15,469 nucleotides of DNA, from positions 1 through 15,469 of the forward strand of contig DATFFB010000145.1 in the NCBI GenBank assembly GCA_035250485.1. The letters are read 5' to 3'. The translations under genes and the position numbers were made by a program. This DNA is from JACCTH01 sp035250485. Its GTDB lineage: Bacteria; Actinomycetota; Acidimicrobiia; Spongiisociales; ZC4RG35. Below are positions 1-7,144 of the stretch, in pieces (within the stretch, counting starts at the first letter, position 1; the number at the start of each line of letters is the position of its first letter). The notes beneath the pieces were generated by a model. That model saw nothing but the letters and a program-made list of their open reading frames with translations, made no database searches and had not been told where the DNA came from.

Positions 1-161
1 AAGATGCCCGCTCCCGCCAGCAGCAGACCCAAACGCTTCCCGTTATTCGTGTAGAGCAGCAGGTAAATGGTGCCGTAGAAGATGGCGAAGGCGGCCAGGG
101 TGAGAATGATCCCGGTAACGAAGAGATTGGCCGACAAGAGCTCGCGGAAAAACTCTCTCAT
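1..161 (-). CDS. Small membrane protein, N-terminal part only (runs off the window)
   Basis: The reading frame begins at an ATG whose last bases overlap the TGA stop of the upstream cytochrome c gene (ATGA), and it continues past the left edge of the window. The 53 visible residues start MREFFRELLSANLF, followed by a hydrophobic helix (about residues 15-38, containing FVTGIILTLAAFAIFYG), then a polar YTNNGKRLG turn and the start of a second hydrophobic stretch. It is therefore an integral membrane protein with at least one, probably two helices. I do not recognise a family. Its position as the last visible gene of the bc-complex operon, with translational coupling to the dihaem cytochrome, suggests a small accessory subunit. 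That role is inference. Confidence 0.6.
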   Translation of the reverse strand, partial: MREFFRELLSANLFVTGIILTLAAFAIFYGTIYLLLYTNNGKRLGLLLAGAGI

Positions 162-1858
162 TGCTCGGCGGCCCCCAGTCCGGTGAGATTGCCCGTGCGG
201 AGATAGCTGGCGATGAGCTCGATGTCTTCCATGCTGAGCACCCGACCAAAGGCCGGCATCCGTCCGCTCCCGATCCCGTTGACTCCGTAGGCCTCAGCCG
301 CTGCCGAGCCCTCGGTGATGAACTCCACCAGCGCCTCCTGGTCGAGGAACTGGACGTTGGGCCTTCCCTCCCAGAGCGCGGGGCCGAGGGCTCCCGAGCC
401 CGCCTCCTGGGTGAAAGGCAGCCCGGCCGACCAACCCGAGGTGTGGCAGCGAGCGCAGTAGGCATTGAACAGGTAGACCGCCCGTTCGGCGTCGTCGGCA
501 CTGCCGTCGAAGCCGGCGGCTACCCCGTCGATGTCGATGGTCCACTTCGCATCGGCGGCAGCCTGTTCGAGGTGCTCGAGTGCAGTTTGGGCGTTGGTGA
601 GGAGGCGCTCCTCGTTGTCCCGGGTGACATCAGTTTGCAGGGCAATGCTCTCGTTGGCCGAGACCCCGCGCTCGGCGACGACCAGGTCCGCTTCCCCGCT
701 CGACTCGGGGTTGGCTGGATCGAGATTCAACACGGCGAGGCCGTCGGGTCGCACCGCGGTGAGAGCGTCGGCGAGCAGGCTGGAGACGGTGCCTTCGGCG
801 GCGTCGCTGATGCCGTCTCCGTCTCCGTCATCGCCGGCTTCGGACCGGGCCGCCTCGATCCGGGCCACGAAGGAGCCGAGGAGGGGATTGGTTTCGACCT
901 GCTCGGTAAGCCCGGTCAGAACTTCGTCGAGCAGCTCGTCATCGGGGCGCCCGGCCGACTGGGCATTGGCCGCATCGAAGGTCACAGCTTCGACTCCCGG
1001 TAGGTCCCAGATGGCAGCGAACTCGGTCGACAGCTCATTCAGCTCGGTTTCGGCCACGTCGGAGAGCCCATCGCCATCGGTGTCTATGCCCGAAGCGGCA
1101 GTGTTGAGGACGGCCCGCATCTCCCGCGTGAGGGCCAGCGTCTCATCAGCGATGCCTCGAGCCGCCTGGATCGTCGCCACCAGCTGGGCCTGCTCAGCAA
1201 TGGCGGCGCTCATCAGCGAGTCGGCGCTGGCCAGTTTCTGTTGCTCGGCGCTGATTCGAGCCTCGACCCGCCCGAGCGCTTCCTGTTGATCGATCTGGAT
1301 CGACTGGATGTAGTTGACGATGTCCTGCACCTGGTCCTCGTTCATCGCTCCACCACCGGCCAGTCCCCACGCCGGCATCGGGGTGTTGGGCCGTCCGAAG
1401 GTGATCCAGTAGTTGACCTCGTCCGCCTCATAGCGGTAGAAGATGTCGTCGAGGGAGGGGACAATCCACTGCGTCGTGACCCCGGTCCGCTTTTCGATGT
1501 AGACCGCGCTCCCCCCCGATCCCCCCGGCCCATGACAATCGAAGCAACCGAACTCCGCCACCAGATGCTCGCCACGGGTGATCGACTCCCCCCCGAACTG
1601 GTCGACGAAGCTCTCCTGCCGGGCCCCCTCACCTAGGAAATAGAGAGGAAGGCTCACCGCCAGGAAGCCTGCGGCCAGGACCGCCCCCTGCTGCACCCGC
1701 TCCAGCCGGCGAGTCTCGAGCTCCTCGTCAGTCCGGGCCGAGGACTGGTTCGGGGGAATCTCCTCCTGGCCCCGGGAACGAAGGGCCGACACCCCCAGGA
1801 AGGCGAGCCAGGCCACGCCGCCGATGACGGCCAGAGTGATGACGAGGCTTGAACTCAT
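158..1858 (-). CDS. Membrane-anchored dihaem cytochrome c of the bc complex, with a large insert between the haem domains
   Basis: This 566-residue protein probably carries electrons from the Rieske centre to periplasmic acceptors. Two N-terminal membrane helices (about 4-26 and 57-76) enclose a short cytoplasmic loop. The first cytochrome c domain has CFDCH at 105-109 with likely axial Met161 (PMPAW). The second has CARCH at 468-472 with likely Met534 (GRMPAF). Between them lie roughly 280 residues unlike a cytochrome: an Ala/Gln/Glu-rich probable coiled coil (about 188-255), then two related units with DTDGDGLSD (259-267) and DGDGDGISD (344-352), which resemble EF-hand or thrombospondin-3 type calcium loops. 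The ATG start overlaps the Rieske stop codon (ATGA), so the genes are translationally coupled. Actinobacterial QcrC is also dihaem but lacks such an insert. The haem assignments are secure. Calcium binding is inferred from the motif alone. Confidence 0.88.
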   Translation of the reverse strand: MSSSLVITLAVIGGVAWLAFLGVSALRSRGQEEIPPNQSSARTDEELETRRLERVQQGAVLAAGFLAVSLPLYFLGEGARQESFVDQFGGESITRGEHLVAEFGCFDCHGPGGSGGSAVYIEKRTGVTTQWIVPSLDDIFYRYEADEVNYWITFGRPNTPMPAWGLAGGGAMNEDQVQDIVNYIQSIQIDQQEALGRVEARISAEQQKLASADSLMSAAIAEQAQLVATIQAARGIADETLALTREMRAVLNTAASGIDTDGDGLSDVAETELNELSTEFAAIWDLPGVEAVTFDAANAQSAGRPDDELLDEVLTGLTEQVETNPLLGSFVARIEAARSEAGDDGDGDGISDAAEGTVSSLLADALTAVRPDGLAVLNLDPANPESSGEADLVVAERGVSANESIALQTDVTRDNEERLLTNAQTALEHLEQAAADAKWTIDIDGVAAGFDGSADDAERAVYLFNAYCARCHTSGWSAGLPFTQEAGSGALGPALWEGRPNVQFLDQEALVEFITEGSAAAEAYGVNGIGSGRMPAFGRVLSMEDIELIASYLRTGNLTGLGAAEQ

Positions 1859-2718
1859 TCCTCAGCAGCCACCAGGGCGATGCAGGAGGGACCCTGCGGA
1901 TAGGAAACGGTCCGCGAGGGGGCGCGGGGAGTTTGGATGATGTTGCCGGTGTGGATGATGAAGCGTTCGTCGATCAACTCCACTTGAAAGCGGTCGAGAT
2001 TGCGGGGGGCCGGGCCGGCGAAGTACTCACCGATCGAGTCGTACTTGGAACCGTGGCAAGGACACTCAAAGCCTTGCGAAGTCGCGCACCAGGGGACCCG
2101 GCACCCGAGATGGACGCAGCGCTGATACAGAGCCATCAGGCCGGCGGCGGCAACGCCTTTGCCTTCGAACTGGGCGCTCAGGGTCTCGGTGGCCGGAACG
2201 ACGTAGGCGCGGGCTTCGGGGATGAAGGCGGGGATGACGCCGCCGTCGGCGGTACGGGTGGCGGCGAGGAGGTCGGCGGGGGCGCCGGCATCGATGCTGG
2301 CCCCGAACCCTCCTTTGAGCTTGGGCCACATGAAGGCAAGCAATTCGATCCCGAGGATCGCCAGAAACGACCCGAACGCCGCGCTGAGCGCTCGGTTGAA
2401 GAACTGCCGGCGACTCACTCCCGCTTCTTCGGGTGACACCTCCACCACCCGCTGTTCGTGAGTGACAGTGATCGCGGCGGGAACCGCCTCTCGCTCCTCT
2501 TCGGCTTCGATCTCCACCGGCTCGCCCGCGGGCTCCACCAGCACTGGCTCTTCCACCACCTGAGGGGGTGGCGACTTGTCAGCTCGCCTGGTCTCCCGCG
2601 ATACCGCCTCGCGCCAGGACGGTGCCCCAGTCGAGCGCCGCCAGGCAATGGCGAAGGCGCCGAGGGCGGCCAGGAGCGCGACTCCGGCAATGCCAACCAG
2701 CAGCAGGGTCTGGCTCAT
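1855..2718 (-). CDS. qcrA: Rieske [2Fe-2S] iron-sulfur protein of the bc complex
   Basis: The 287-residue Rieske subunit oxidises menaquinol at the outer face and passes electrons to cytochrome c. The cluster motifs are CVHLGC (C201, H203, C206) and CPCHGS (C219, C221, H222). C201, H203, C219 and H222 should bind the cluster, and C206-C221 should form the usual disulfide. A first helix spans about 4-26. A second (about 106-130) follows a twin-arginine motif, SRRQFF, so the head is expected to be exported folded by Tat, as for other Rieske proteins. Residues 30-100 form an acidic, Pro-rich cytoplasmic segment. The frame is open well upstream into cytochrome b, but the ATG at 2718 gives a 4-nt ATGA overlap with the upstream gene and starts directly at a membrane helix, so I chose it. 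Confidence 0.92.
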   Translation of the reverse strand: MSQTLLLVGIAGVALLAALGAFAIAWRRSTGAPSWREAVSRETRRADKSPPPQVVEEPVLVEPAGEPVEIEAEEEREAVPAAITVTHEQRVVEVSPEEAGVSRRQFFNRALSAAFGSFLAILGIELLAFMWPKLKGGFGASIDAGAPADLLAATRTADGGVIPAFIPEARAYVVPATETLSAQFEGKGVAAAGLMALYQRCVHLGCRVPWCATSQGFECPCHGSKYDSIGEYFAGPAPRNLDRFQVELIDERFIIHTGNIIQTPRAPSRTVSYPQGPSCIALVAAEE

Positions 2719-3746
2719 TCGAAATGCACCCAGTCTTTGATGTCGTCGAAGAAGACCCCGTCCTGCCAGGGATAGGCGAAGTTGAACCCCCGCCCGCGGA
2801 ACAGGACCCCGAAGATGGTGAGAGTGGCCGAGCCCGCCATGAAGAGGGTGTAGAGCATGATGGCGAACTTCCGATCGGAGGGCTTGGTCGAAGGGTTGCG
2901 ATCGACGTAGGGGATCGCCATGAAACCGATCAACCCGACGATGGTCGGAACCGTCACCCCGGCGATCTGGGGATCGAAGTAGGAAAGCAATTCCTGGAGC
3001 CCGAGGAAATACCAAGGGGCTTTCGAGGGATTGGGGGTGGCGTTGAAGTTGGCGGGGTCGAGCAAAGGTGCCTGGAGGATGATCGAGAGGATCACCAACA
3101 CTCCGGTGACCGCCAGCAGTGCCGAGAACTCGGCCAACATCAAGTGGGGCCAGGTGTTGACTTTGTCGGTGGGCTCGGTCTTGACCTGCTGGATGGCTCG
3201 CGCCTTCACCACGGTGAGCAGCCGTTGGGTCCGGACGCCTTCGGGCGTCCCCGCAGCCGGGACTACGGGGCGAGTAGCGACCAAAGCCGCCCTGCGTCCG
3301 TTGCCGTTGCCAGACCCGTTACCGGAGGCATCCGGGACCGGTGCCTCCGGGGTCTCCGGGGTCTCGGGGGTCGCCGGTGCCTCCGGCAACGCCGCCGTCG
3401 GGGCTTCTCCCGCCGCTACCGCCACCAGCTCCTTTTCCGGAACCTCGGCCGGCTCCGGGACCTTGGCCGGTTCGGAATCATCCGCCGCTACCGGTGCGGG
3501 AGCGGTTTCTTCTTCGACTCCCGCCTCGATCGATTCCGGCTCTTCGGTGGCCACGACCTCTTCGGGGACGGTGGGCTCTTCGGTGGCCGGGTCGGCGGCG
3601 GAGGCCGGCTCCGGTTCGGGAGCCGGTGGAGGCGCAGGCGGAGCCTCGCCCTTCATCTCCGCCAGCACCTGCTCGACCGGTAGTCCGAGCGCCTTGGCCT
3701 TCGCCTCGGCTGACCGTCGAAGGAGACTTTCGGGTATTTCTGCCAT
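2715..3746 (-). CDS. Cytochrome b C-terminal half (subunit IV-like) with a long N-terminal extension
   Basis: Residues 195-343 form the C-terminal part of a split cytochrome b, with three membrane helices (about 203-225, 264-282, 295-317). The quinol-site segment NPSKAPWYFLGLQELL (239-254) corresponds to the PEWY region and carries the APWY variant. The first 194 residues are not part of cytochrome b. A module at 1-33 (IPESLLRRSAEAKAKA) is followed by about 115 residues of Pro/Ala/Glu-rich, strongly acidic low-complexity sequence, then a Gly/Asn linker near 141-150. The same module opens both cytochrome c genes of the divergent operon. Subunit IV has its N-terminus on the cytoplasmic side, so the extension should face the cytoplasm. 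The ATG is preceded by AGGAG at a good distance, which supports this long start. Nothing suggests a fusion artefact. Confidence 0.88.
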   Translation of the reverse strand: MAEIPESLLRRSAEAKAKALGLPVEQVLAEMKGEAPPAPPPAPEPEPASAADPATEEPTVPEEVVATEEPESIEAGVEEETAPAPVAADDSEPAKVPEPAEVPEKELVAVAAGEAPTAALPEAPATPETPETPEAPVPDASGNGSGNGNGRRAALVATRPVVPAAGTPEGVRTQRLLTVVKARAIQQVKTEPTDKVNTWPHLMLAEFSALLAVTGVLVILSIILQAPLLDPANFNATPNPSKAPWYFLGLQELLSYFDPQIAGVTVPTIVGLIGFMAIPYVDRNPSTKPSDRKFAIMLYTLFMAGSATLTIFGVLFRGRGFNFAYPWQDGVFFDDIKDWVHFE

Positions 3747-3756
3747 GGGAGAACTC

Positions 3757-4518
3757 CTAAAGGGGACCGGAGATGCCGCCGTCTTTGCGCACTCGCCAGA
3801 AATGGACGGCCATAAAGATCACGATGACGAACGGGAAGAACAGAACATGGAGGACGTAAAACCGAAGGAGGGTCGAGGCAGAGACCTCTACCCCGGCCAG
3901 CAGGAGGAACTTCACCTGGTCCCCCATCACTGGCACGAAGCCGGCCATGTTGGTACCCACGGTGACTGCCCACAGCGCAAGTTGATCCCAGGGCAAGAGG
4001 TAACCCGAGAAGGAGAGGAGAAGCGTCAACAGGAGAAGAATCACGCCCACCACCCAGTTGAATTCTCGCGGTGGCTTGTAGGCACCGTGATAGAAGACCC
4101 GGCTCATGTGGAGGAACACGGTCAACACCATGAAGTGTGCTCCCCAGCGGTGCATGTTGCGTGTTAGCGATCCGAAGGCCACCGAGGTCGAAAGGGCGGC
4201 GGTGTCGGAGTAGGCCAGTTCACCGGTGGGCGTGTAATAGAACATCAGGAAGATGCCCGTGATGGTGAGGAGAATGAAGAGGAAAAACGAAAGGCCTCCG
4301 AGACACAGGGTGTAGGAAAGACGAACGCCGTGTCGCTTCACCTTCACCGGATGGAGGTGATAGAGGACGTTGTTCATCACCACGTAGGACCTGTTGCGAG
4401 GACTGTCGCTGTAACCCTTCTTGAACGGCGAGCCGGGACGGAGAATCGACTCGGCCAGCTGCGAGCCTCGCAGCCTCTCGTTCATCTCTCTTGCTCGTGT
4501 CTTCAGTTTCTCGAGCAC
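3757..4518 (-). CDS. Cytochrome b N-terminal half (cytochrome b6-like), dihaem subunit of the bc complex
   Basis: The 253-residue protein carries both b haems of the complex. The ligand pairs are H123/H137 (RNMHRWGAH...VFLHMSR, spacing 14) and H214/H229 (YVLHVLFF...AVHFWRVRKDGG, spacing 15). The second spacing of 15 is the b6-type arrangement, and together with the separate C-terminal half it makes this a split b6/subunit IV system rather than the single eight-helix QcrB of mainstream Actinobacteria. Four membrane helices are visible (about 72-94, 124-140, 147-165, 211-230). The start is GTG at 4518, chosen because AGGAGG sits about 6 nt upstream. The 10-nt gap to the next gene and the continuous strand show co-transcription with its C-terminal half. 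Confidence 0.93.
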   Translation of the reverse strand: MLEKLKTRAREMNERLRGSQLAESILRPGSPFKKGYSDSPRNRSYVVMNNVLYHLHPVKVKRHGVRLSYTLCLGGLSFFLFILLTITGIFLMFYYTPTGELAYSDTAALSTSVAFGSLTRNMHRWGAHFMVLTVFLHMSRVFYHGAYKPPREFNWVVGVILLLLTLLLSFSGYLLPWDQLALWAVTVGTNMAGFVPVMGDQVKFLLLAGVEVSASTLLRFYVLHVLFFPFVIVIFMAVHFWRVRKDGGISGPL

Positions 4519-4528
4519 TCAGAGCCTC

Positions 4529-4981
4529 CTACCAGCGCATCCCGTACGTGTAACCGTTCTTGAAGTCGCGTTGACCGGTGTCGACCTCCCACGGAGTTCG
4601 GTTCATCCCCAGCTTCTCCGCCTGCTCGGCCAGCGAGCCTTCAAACTTACCCAGCGAGATGACGTTGGTCGGGCAGCGGTCCACGCAGAGGGCACAACGC
4701 GTGCACTCGTCTTCATCGATTATGAAGAAGCCGTAGTTGGTTGGGTCGTCGCCGGGGTGATCGACGTTGACTGCCTCATCGATGGCGTCGAGCGACAGAT
4801 AGAAGATGCACTTCCAGGGGCAGATATCGACGCAGCCCTCACAGAGGATGCATTCGGACTGATCGATGTGAATGAACTGCTTGGGACGAAGTTTGTCCTT
4901 GAAGTAGGACTCATCGACCAGAGCGAGCTGGTAGTCGTCCCTGATCGGAGGGGTCTCATCGACCACGCCTTTGGGCATCAC
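4529..4981 (-). CDS. 2x[4Fe-4S] ferredoxin encoded inside the bc-complex operon
   Basis: A 150-residue soluble iron-sulfur protein with two complete cluster motifs, CILCEGCVDICP and CTRCALCVDRCP, separated by about 45 residues. This layout resembles NuoI/PsaC-type ferredoxin domains. No signal peptide or membrane helix is seen, so it should be cytoplasmic. It lies between a four-helix membrane protein and cytochrome b and is coupled to both, which points to electron transfer at the cytoplasmic face of the bc complex. The partner is unknown. The start is uncertain between adjacent codons: GTG at 4981, which overlaps the upstream stop (GTGA) and lies 7 nt from AAGGA, or ATG at 4978. I give the GTG. 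The family assignment is firm; the role in the complex is inferred from position. Confidence 0.88.
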   Translation of the reverse strand: MMPKGVVDETPPIRDDYQLALVDESYFKDKLRPKQFIHIDQSECILCEGCVDICPWKCIFYLSLDAIDEAVNVDHPGDDPTNYGFFIIDEDECTRCALCVDRCPTNVISLGKFEGSLAEQAEKLGMNRTPWEVDTGQRDFKNGYTYGMRW

Positions 4982-5625
4982 TCACCTGTCCTTATGAGTG
5001 GTCGGCCATAGGGCGAGATTTGGGTGACCTTCTCCGGCGCCTTGCGGGGCTTGCCGAAGTCCTGGATTTTGTAGGCGAAGACGGCCGCGGCCCCCAGCAT
5101 CACGATGTGATAGCCCATCGAAATGATGTCTTTCAAAGCCGCGAAGCTGATGTCGACCTGGTTGCCGAGCACGAGCCAGGAGGGAATGCTGATGAATATC
5201 CGTTGTGGTGACCAGTCGAGGTCGGTCTGGCTGAGGTTGAGCCATTCGGAAGGAACAATTCCAAAAATGAGAACCAATTCGATCCAGGCGAGAAAGGCCA
5301 GGAAGCTCGCCAAAGCCCAGGTCATTTTCCTCCCCACGACAAAAGCGAGGGCGGCGCCCAGAAGCAACATCTGCGAAGCGGCAAAAGCGGCCAGGTAACC
5401 GAGGGCTTTCCAGTACCAGCCGCGGGGTACCCAATTGAAGTAGTCGACGGTTACCGGTGTTTCGACTCCATTGACCAGAGTGGTGCGGGCAAAGCTCGAA
5501 TAATGGATCCACCAGACGGCAATGACGAGAAGAACGGCCCCCCCAACCATCAGAGCCCATCCGAGTCTTTTTCGTTGACTCTGATTGAGTTCTGCTAGCC
5601 GATACATGTACCAATTTTTTACCAC
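4978..5625 (-). CDS. Four-helix membrane protein of unknown function, first gene of the bc operon
   Basis: I do not recognise a family. The 215-residue protein has four clear hydrophobic helices (about 22-44, 74-98, 100-124 and 168-188). Between the first two is a polar, aromatic-rich loop with DYFNWVPRGWYWKALGY, and the C-terminus (KIQDFGKPRKAPEK) is basic and probably cytoplasmic. No cofactor-binding motif is evident. His residues occur at HYSS in the first loop and in MGYHIVML in the last helix. It heads the operon and overlaps the ferredoxin gene by 1-4 nt, so it may anchor the ferredoxin at the membrane. That is inference. Two starts are possible: GTG at 5625, or ATG at 5607. Neither has a clear Shine-Dalgarno sequence. 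An A/T-rich TAAAAAATT block just upstream of the ATG would suit a leaderless transcript. Confidence 0.8.
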   Translation of the reverse strand: MVKNWYMYRLAELNQSQRKRLGWALMVGGAVLLVIAVWWIHYSSFARTTLVNGVETPVTVDYFNWVPRGWYWKALGYLAAFAASQMLLLGAALAFVVGRKMTWALASFLAFLAWIELVLIFGIVPSEWLNLSQTDLDWSPQRIFISIPSWLVLGNQVDISFAALKDIISMGYHIVMLGAAAVFAYKIQDFGKPRKAPEKVTQISPYGRPLIRTGE

Positions 5626-5710
5626 ACCGCGGGTTTAGGAACGAACCAGCGAAAGGCGAGGAGATGGCGGTGCTGCTCTATGCTCCCGGCGCACCCGATA
5701 GAACGACTCC
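5626..5710. promoter_or_regulatory. Divergent promoter region between the bc operon and the CcoNOP-like operon
   Basis: These 85 nt separate two operons transcribed away from each other, so both promoters should lie in or just beside it. No consensus sigma-70 pair can be picked out. On the minus strand a TAAAAA block overlapping the start of the four-helix protein gene could be a -10 element for a leaderless mRNA. On the plus strand the segment contains a good ribosome-binding site, AAAGG at 5652-5656, in front of a short leader frame. Sharing so short a region suggests the two operons are regulated together. Confidence 0.4.
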
Positions 5711-5714
5711 ATGA
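5664..5714 (+). CDS. Possible 16-residue leader peptide upstream of the CcoN-like gene
   Basis: A short frame encodes MAVLLYAPGAPDRTTP and ends in TGA inside the ATG of the following gene (ATGA overlap). It has the best ribosome-binding site in this intergenic region: AAAGG ending 7 nt before the ATG. The CcoN-like gene itself has no recognisable Shine-Dalgarno sequence, so its translation may depend on ribosomes terminating here. The peptide has no residue run that suggests amino-acid-sensing attenuation. The frame is short enough to be chance. The combination of spacing and exact stop/start overlap is what supports it. Confidence 0.35.
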   Translation: MAVLLYAPGAPDRTTP

Positions 5715-7144
5715 CCACCACCGTTCGGGAGACAACGACCACCGACAACACCGCCGAGGCCGAAGCCCGTTCGGAGATTTTCTTTGCCCCGGACACGGCC
5801 GCCTCCCGTTACCTTTTTGCGGGCACCGCTTTCCTGGCCCTGGGCGCGCTGCTCTGGCTGGCGGCTATCGCCTCGATGAGGTTCCCCGGCCTGCTGCCGC
5901 TGAGCTTTGGCCACCTGCGGGCTATGGCCCTGATCGTCCTCTTCCTGGGTTGGATGGTGTTGGGGCTAGCGGCAGCAATCTTCTATCTCCTCCCGCGGCT
6001 GACGGCGATCCCCCTCCAGCTTGAGAAGCAGCTGAACCTGGCCTTGCCCTTAGCGGTGACCGTGGTCGTCGTGGCGGTGGCAGTGGTCGGGCTGGGATTT
6101 GGCGACGGGGGGGAGCCGTTTTCCTTGCCATGGTGGTGGGATCTCCCGGTGCTGGCCGTGACCGCGCTTCCCTTGGGTCCCACGCTCCTCACCATTCGCG
6201 CCCGCAGGGAGGGCATGGTCTATCCGTCGTTGTGGTTTGCCGCCGCGGCGGTCATCTGGCTTCCCCTCCTTTATTTGATTGGAAACCTCCCTCAGGTCTC
6301 CTCGCTGGCCCACGCCCTCGGCAACCTGGTCTTCACCGCCGGATTCCTAAATGTCTGGGGAGTCGGGCTGGCGATGGGAGCCGTTTATTACGTGGTGCCG
6401 AAGGCATCGGGCCAACCACTGGCCAGTCGTCAGCTCGCCAAGGTGGGGTACTGGTCGCTCCTATTCGGCGCCATATGGATGGGGCCGGCGCAGTTGGTGG
6501 CCGGGCCGCAGCCGGAGTGGCTGCAGGCGATCGCTGCGGTCCTGGGTCTGGCGCTTCCCCTGTCCGCCGTGGCCAACGCCACCAACCTCGCCCTGACGGT
6601 CAAGGATCGGTGGCCAGCCGGAAATCCGATCGTCTTGGCAGCGGTGACCGGATCAGGTGTGATCGCACTCGCCTCGCTCGCGGCGAGCTTCGCGAGCTTT
6701 CGCTCCTCGGCGGTCCTGGTCGGCTTCACGCTCTTTTGGGAAGGCATCTATGTCCTCTTCTTGACTGGCATCGCCCTGCTCTTCGCCGCGTTCGCCTGGC
6801 AGGCGATTCCCAATCTGGTCGGGCGGGCGCTCGCCTCGACCGAGCGCGCACTGGGGGTGGTCCGACTTGTCGCCATTTCGGGCACCGCGACCGGAATCCT
6901 TCTGGCCCTGTCCGGGCTTATCACCGGGGTGGCCTGGTCGGGGGCCGGTTTCACCGGAGCCTTTGAGAACGTAGGGGCGGGATGGCTAGAGAGCGCGGGC
7001 CTCCCCGGAATCTTCACCGGGCTAGCAGTCCTGGGGGGGCTCTTGCTGACCTGGGGCCTGCTGGGTTTGGCCGTGTCTGTGTATCGCTCACTGACCTCGG
7101 GGAAGGCCACAGTGCAGGAAGTACTGGTGATCCGAAAACCGTGA
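5711..7144 (+). CDS. CcoN-like (cbb3 oxidase subunit I family) membrane protein lacking all haem and copper ligands
   Basis: The 477-residue protein has about twelve hydrophobic helices and is recognisable as a haem-copper oxidase subunit I of the CcoN type from YYVVPKASGQP (226-236) followed by YWSLL and IWMGP (255-259). Compared with my memory of proteobacterial CcoN, every redox ligand is gone. The low-spin haem His of FGRLRPLH is Ala73, the first CuB His maps to Ala210, the cross-linked Tyr to Ala254, the HH of WAGPHH to Ala260-Gln261, and the HxH haem ligands to Gly345 and Tyr347. Only two His remain (68 and 201), neither at a ligand position. It is therefore not an oxidase and may be a structural or quinone/proton-handling scaffold. 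It overlaps the next gene by 4 nt (GTGA). The frame is intact, so this is not decay. Confidence 0.8.
   Translation: MTTTVRETTTTDNTAEAEARSEIFFAPDTAASRYLFAGTAFLALGALLWLAAIASMRFPGLLPLSFGHLRAMALIVLFLGWMVLGLAAAIFYLLPRLTAIPLQLEKQLNLALPLAVTVVVVAVAVVGLGFGDGGEPFSLPWWWDLPVLAVTALPLGPTLLTIRARREGMVYPSLWFAAAAVIWLPLLYLIGNLPQVSSLAHALGNLVFTAGFLNVWGVGLAMGAVYYVVPKASGQPLASRQLAKVGYWSLLFGAIWMGPAQLVAGPQPEWLQAIAAVLGLALPLSAVANATNLALTVKDRWPAGNPIVLAAVTGSGVIALASLAASFASFRSSAVLVGFTLFWEGIYVLFLTGIALLFAAFAWQAIPNLVGRALASTERALGVVRLVAISGTATGILLALSGLITGVAWSGAGFTGAFENVGAGWLESAGLPGIFTGLAVLGGLLLTWGLLGLAVSVYRSLTSGKATVQEVLVIRKP

Noticed and set aside
2568..4167. Long open frames on the plus strand opposite the cytochrome b genes
   Set aside because: They are antisense to well-supported cytochrome b subunits, have low-complexity Ser/Gly/Arg composition and match no family. 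They arise from GC-rich codon bias.
5711..7144. Functional cbb3 oxidase subunit I
   Set aside because: The fold-level similarity is clear, but no haem or CuB ligand is retained, so a working oxidase label would mislead.
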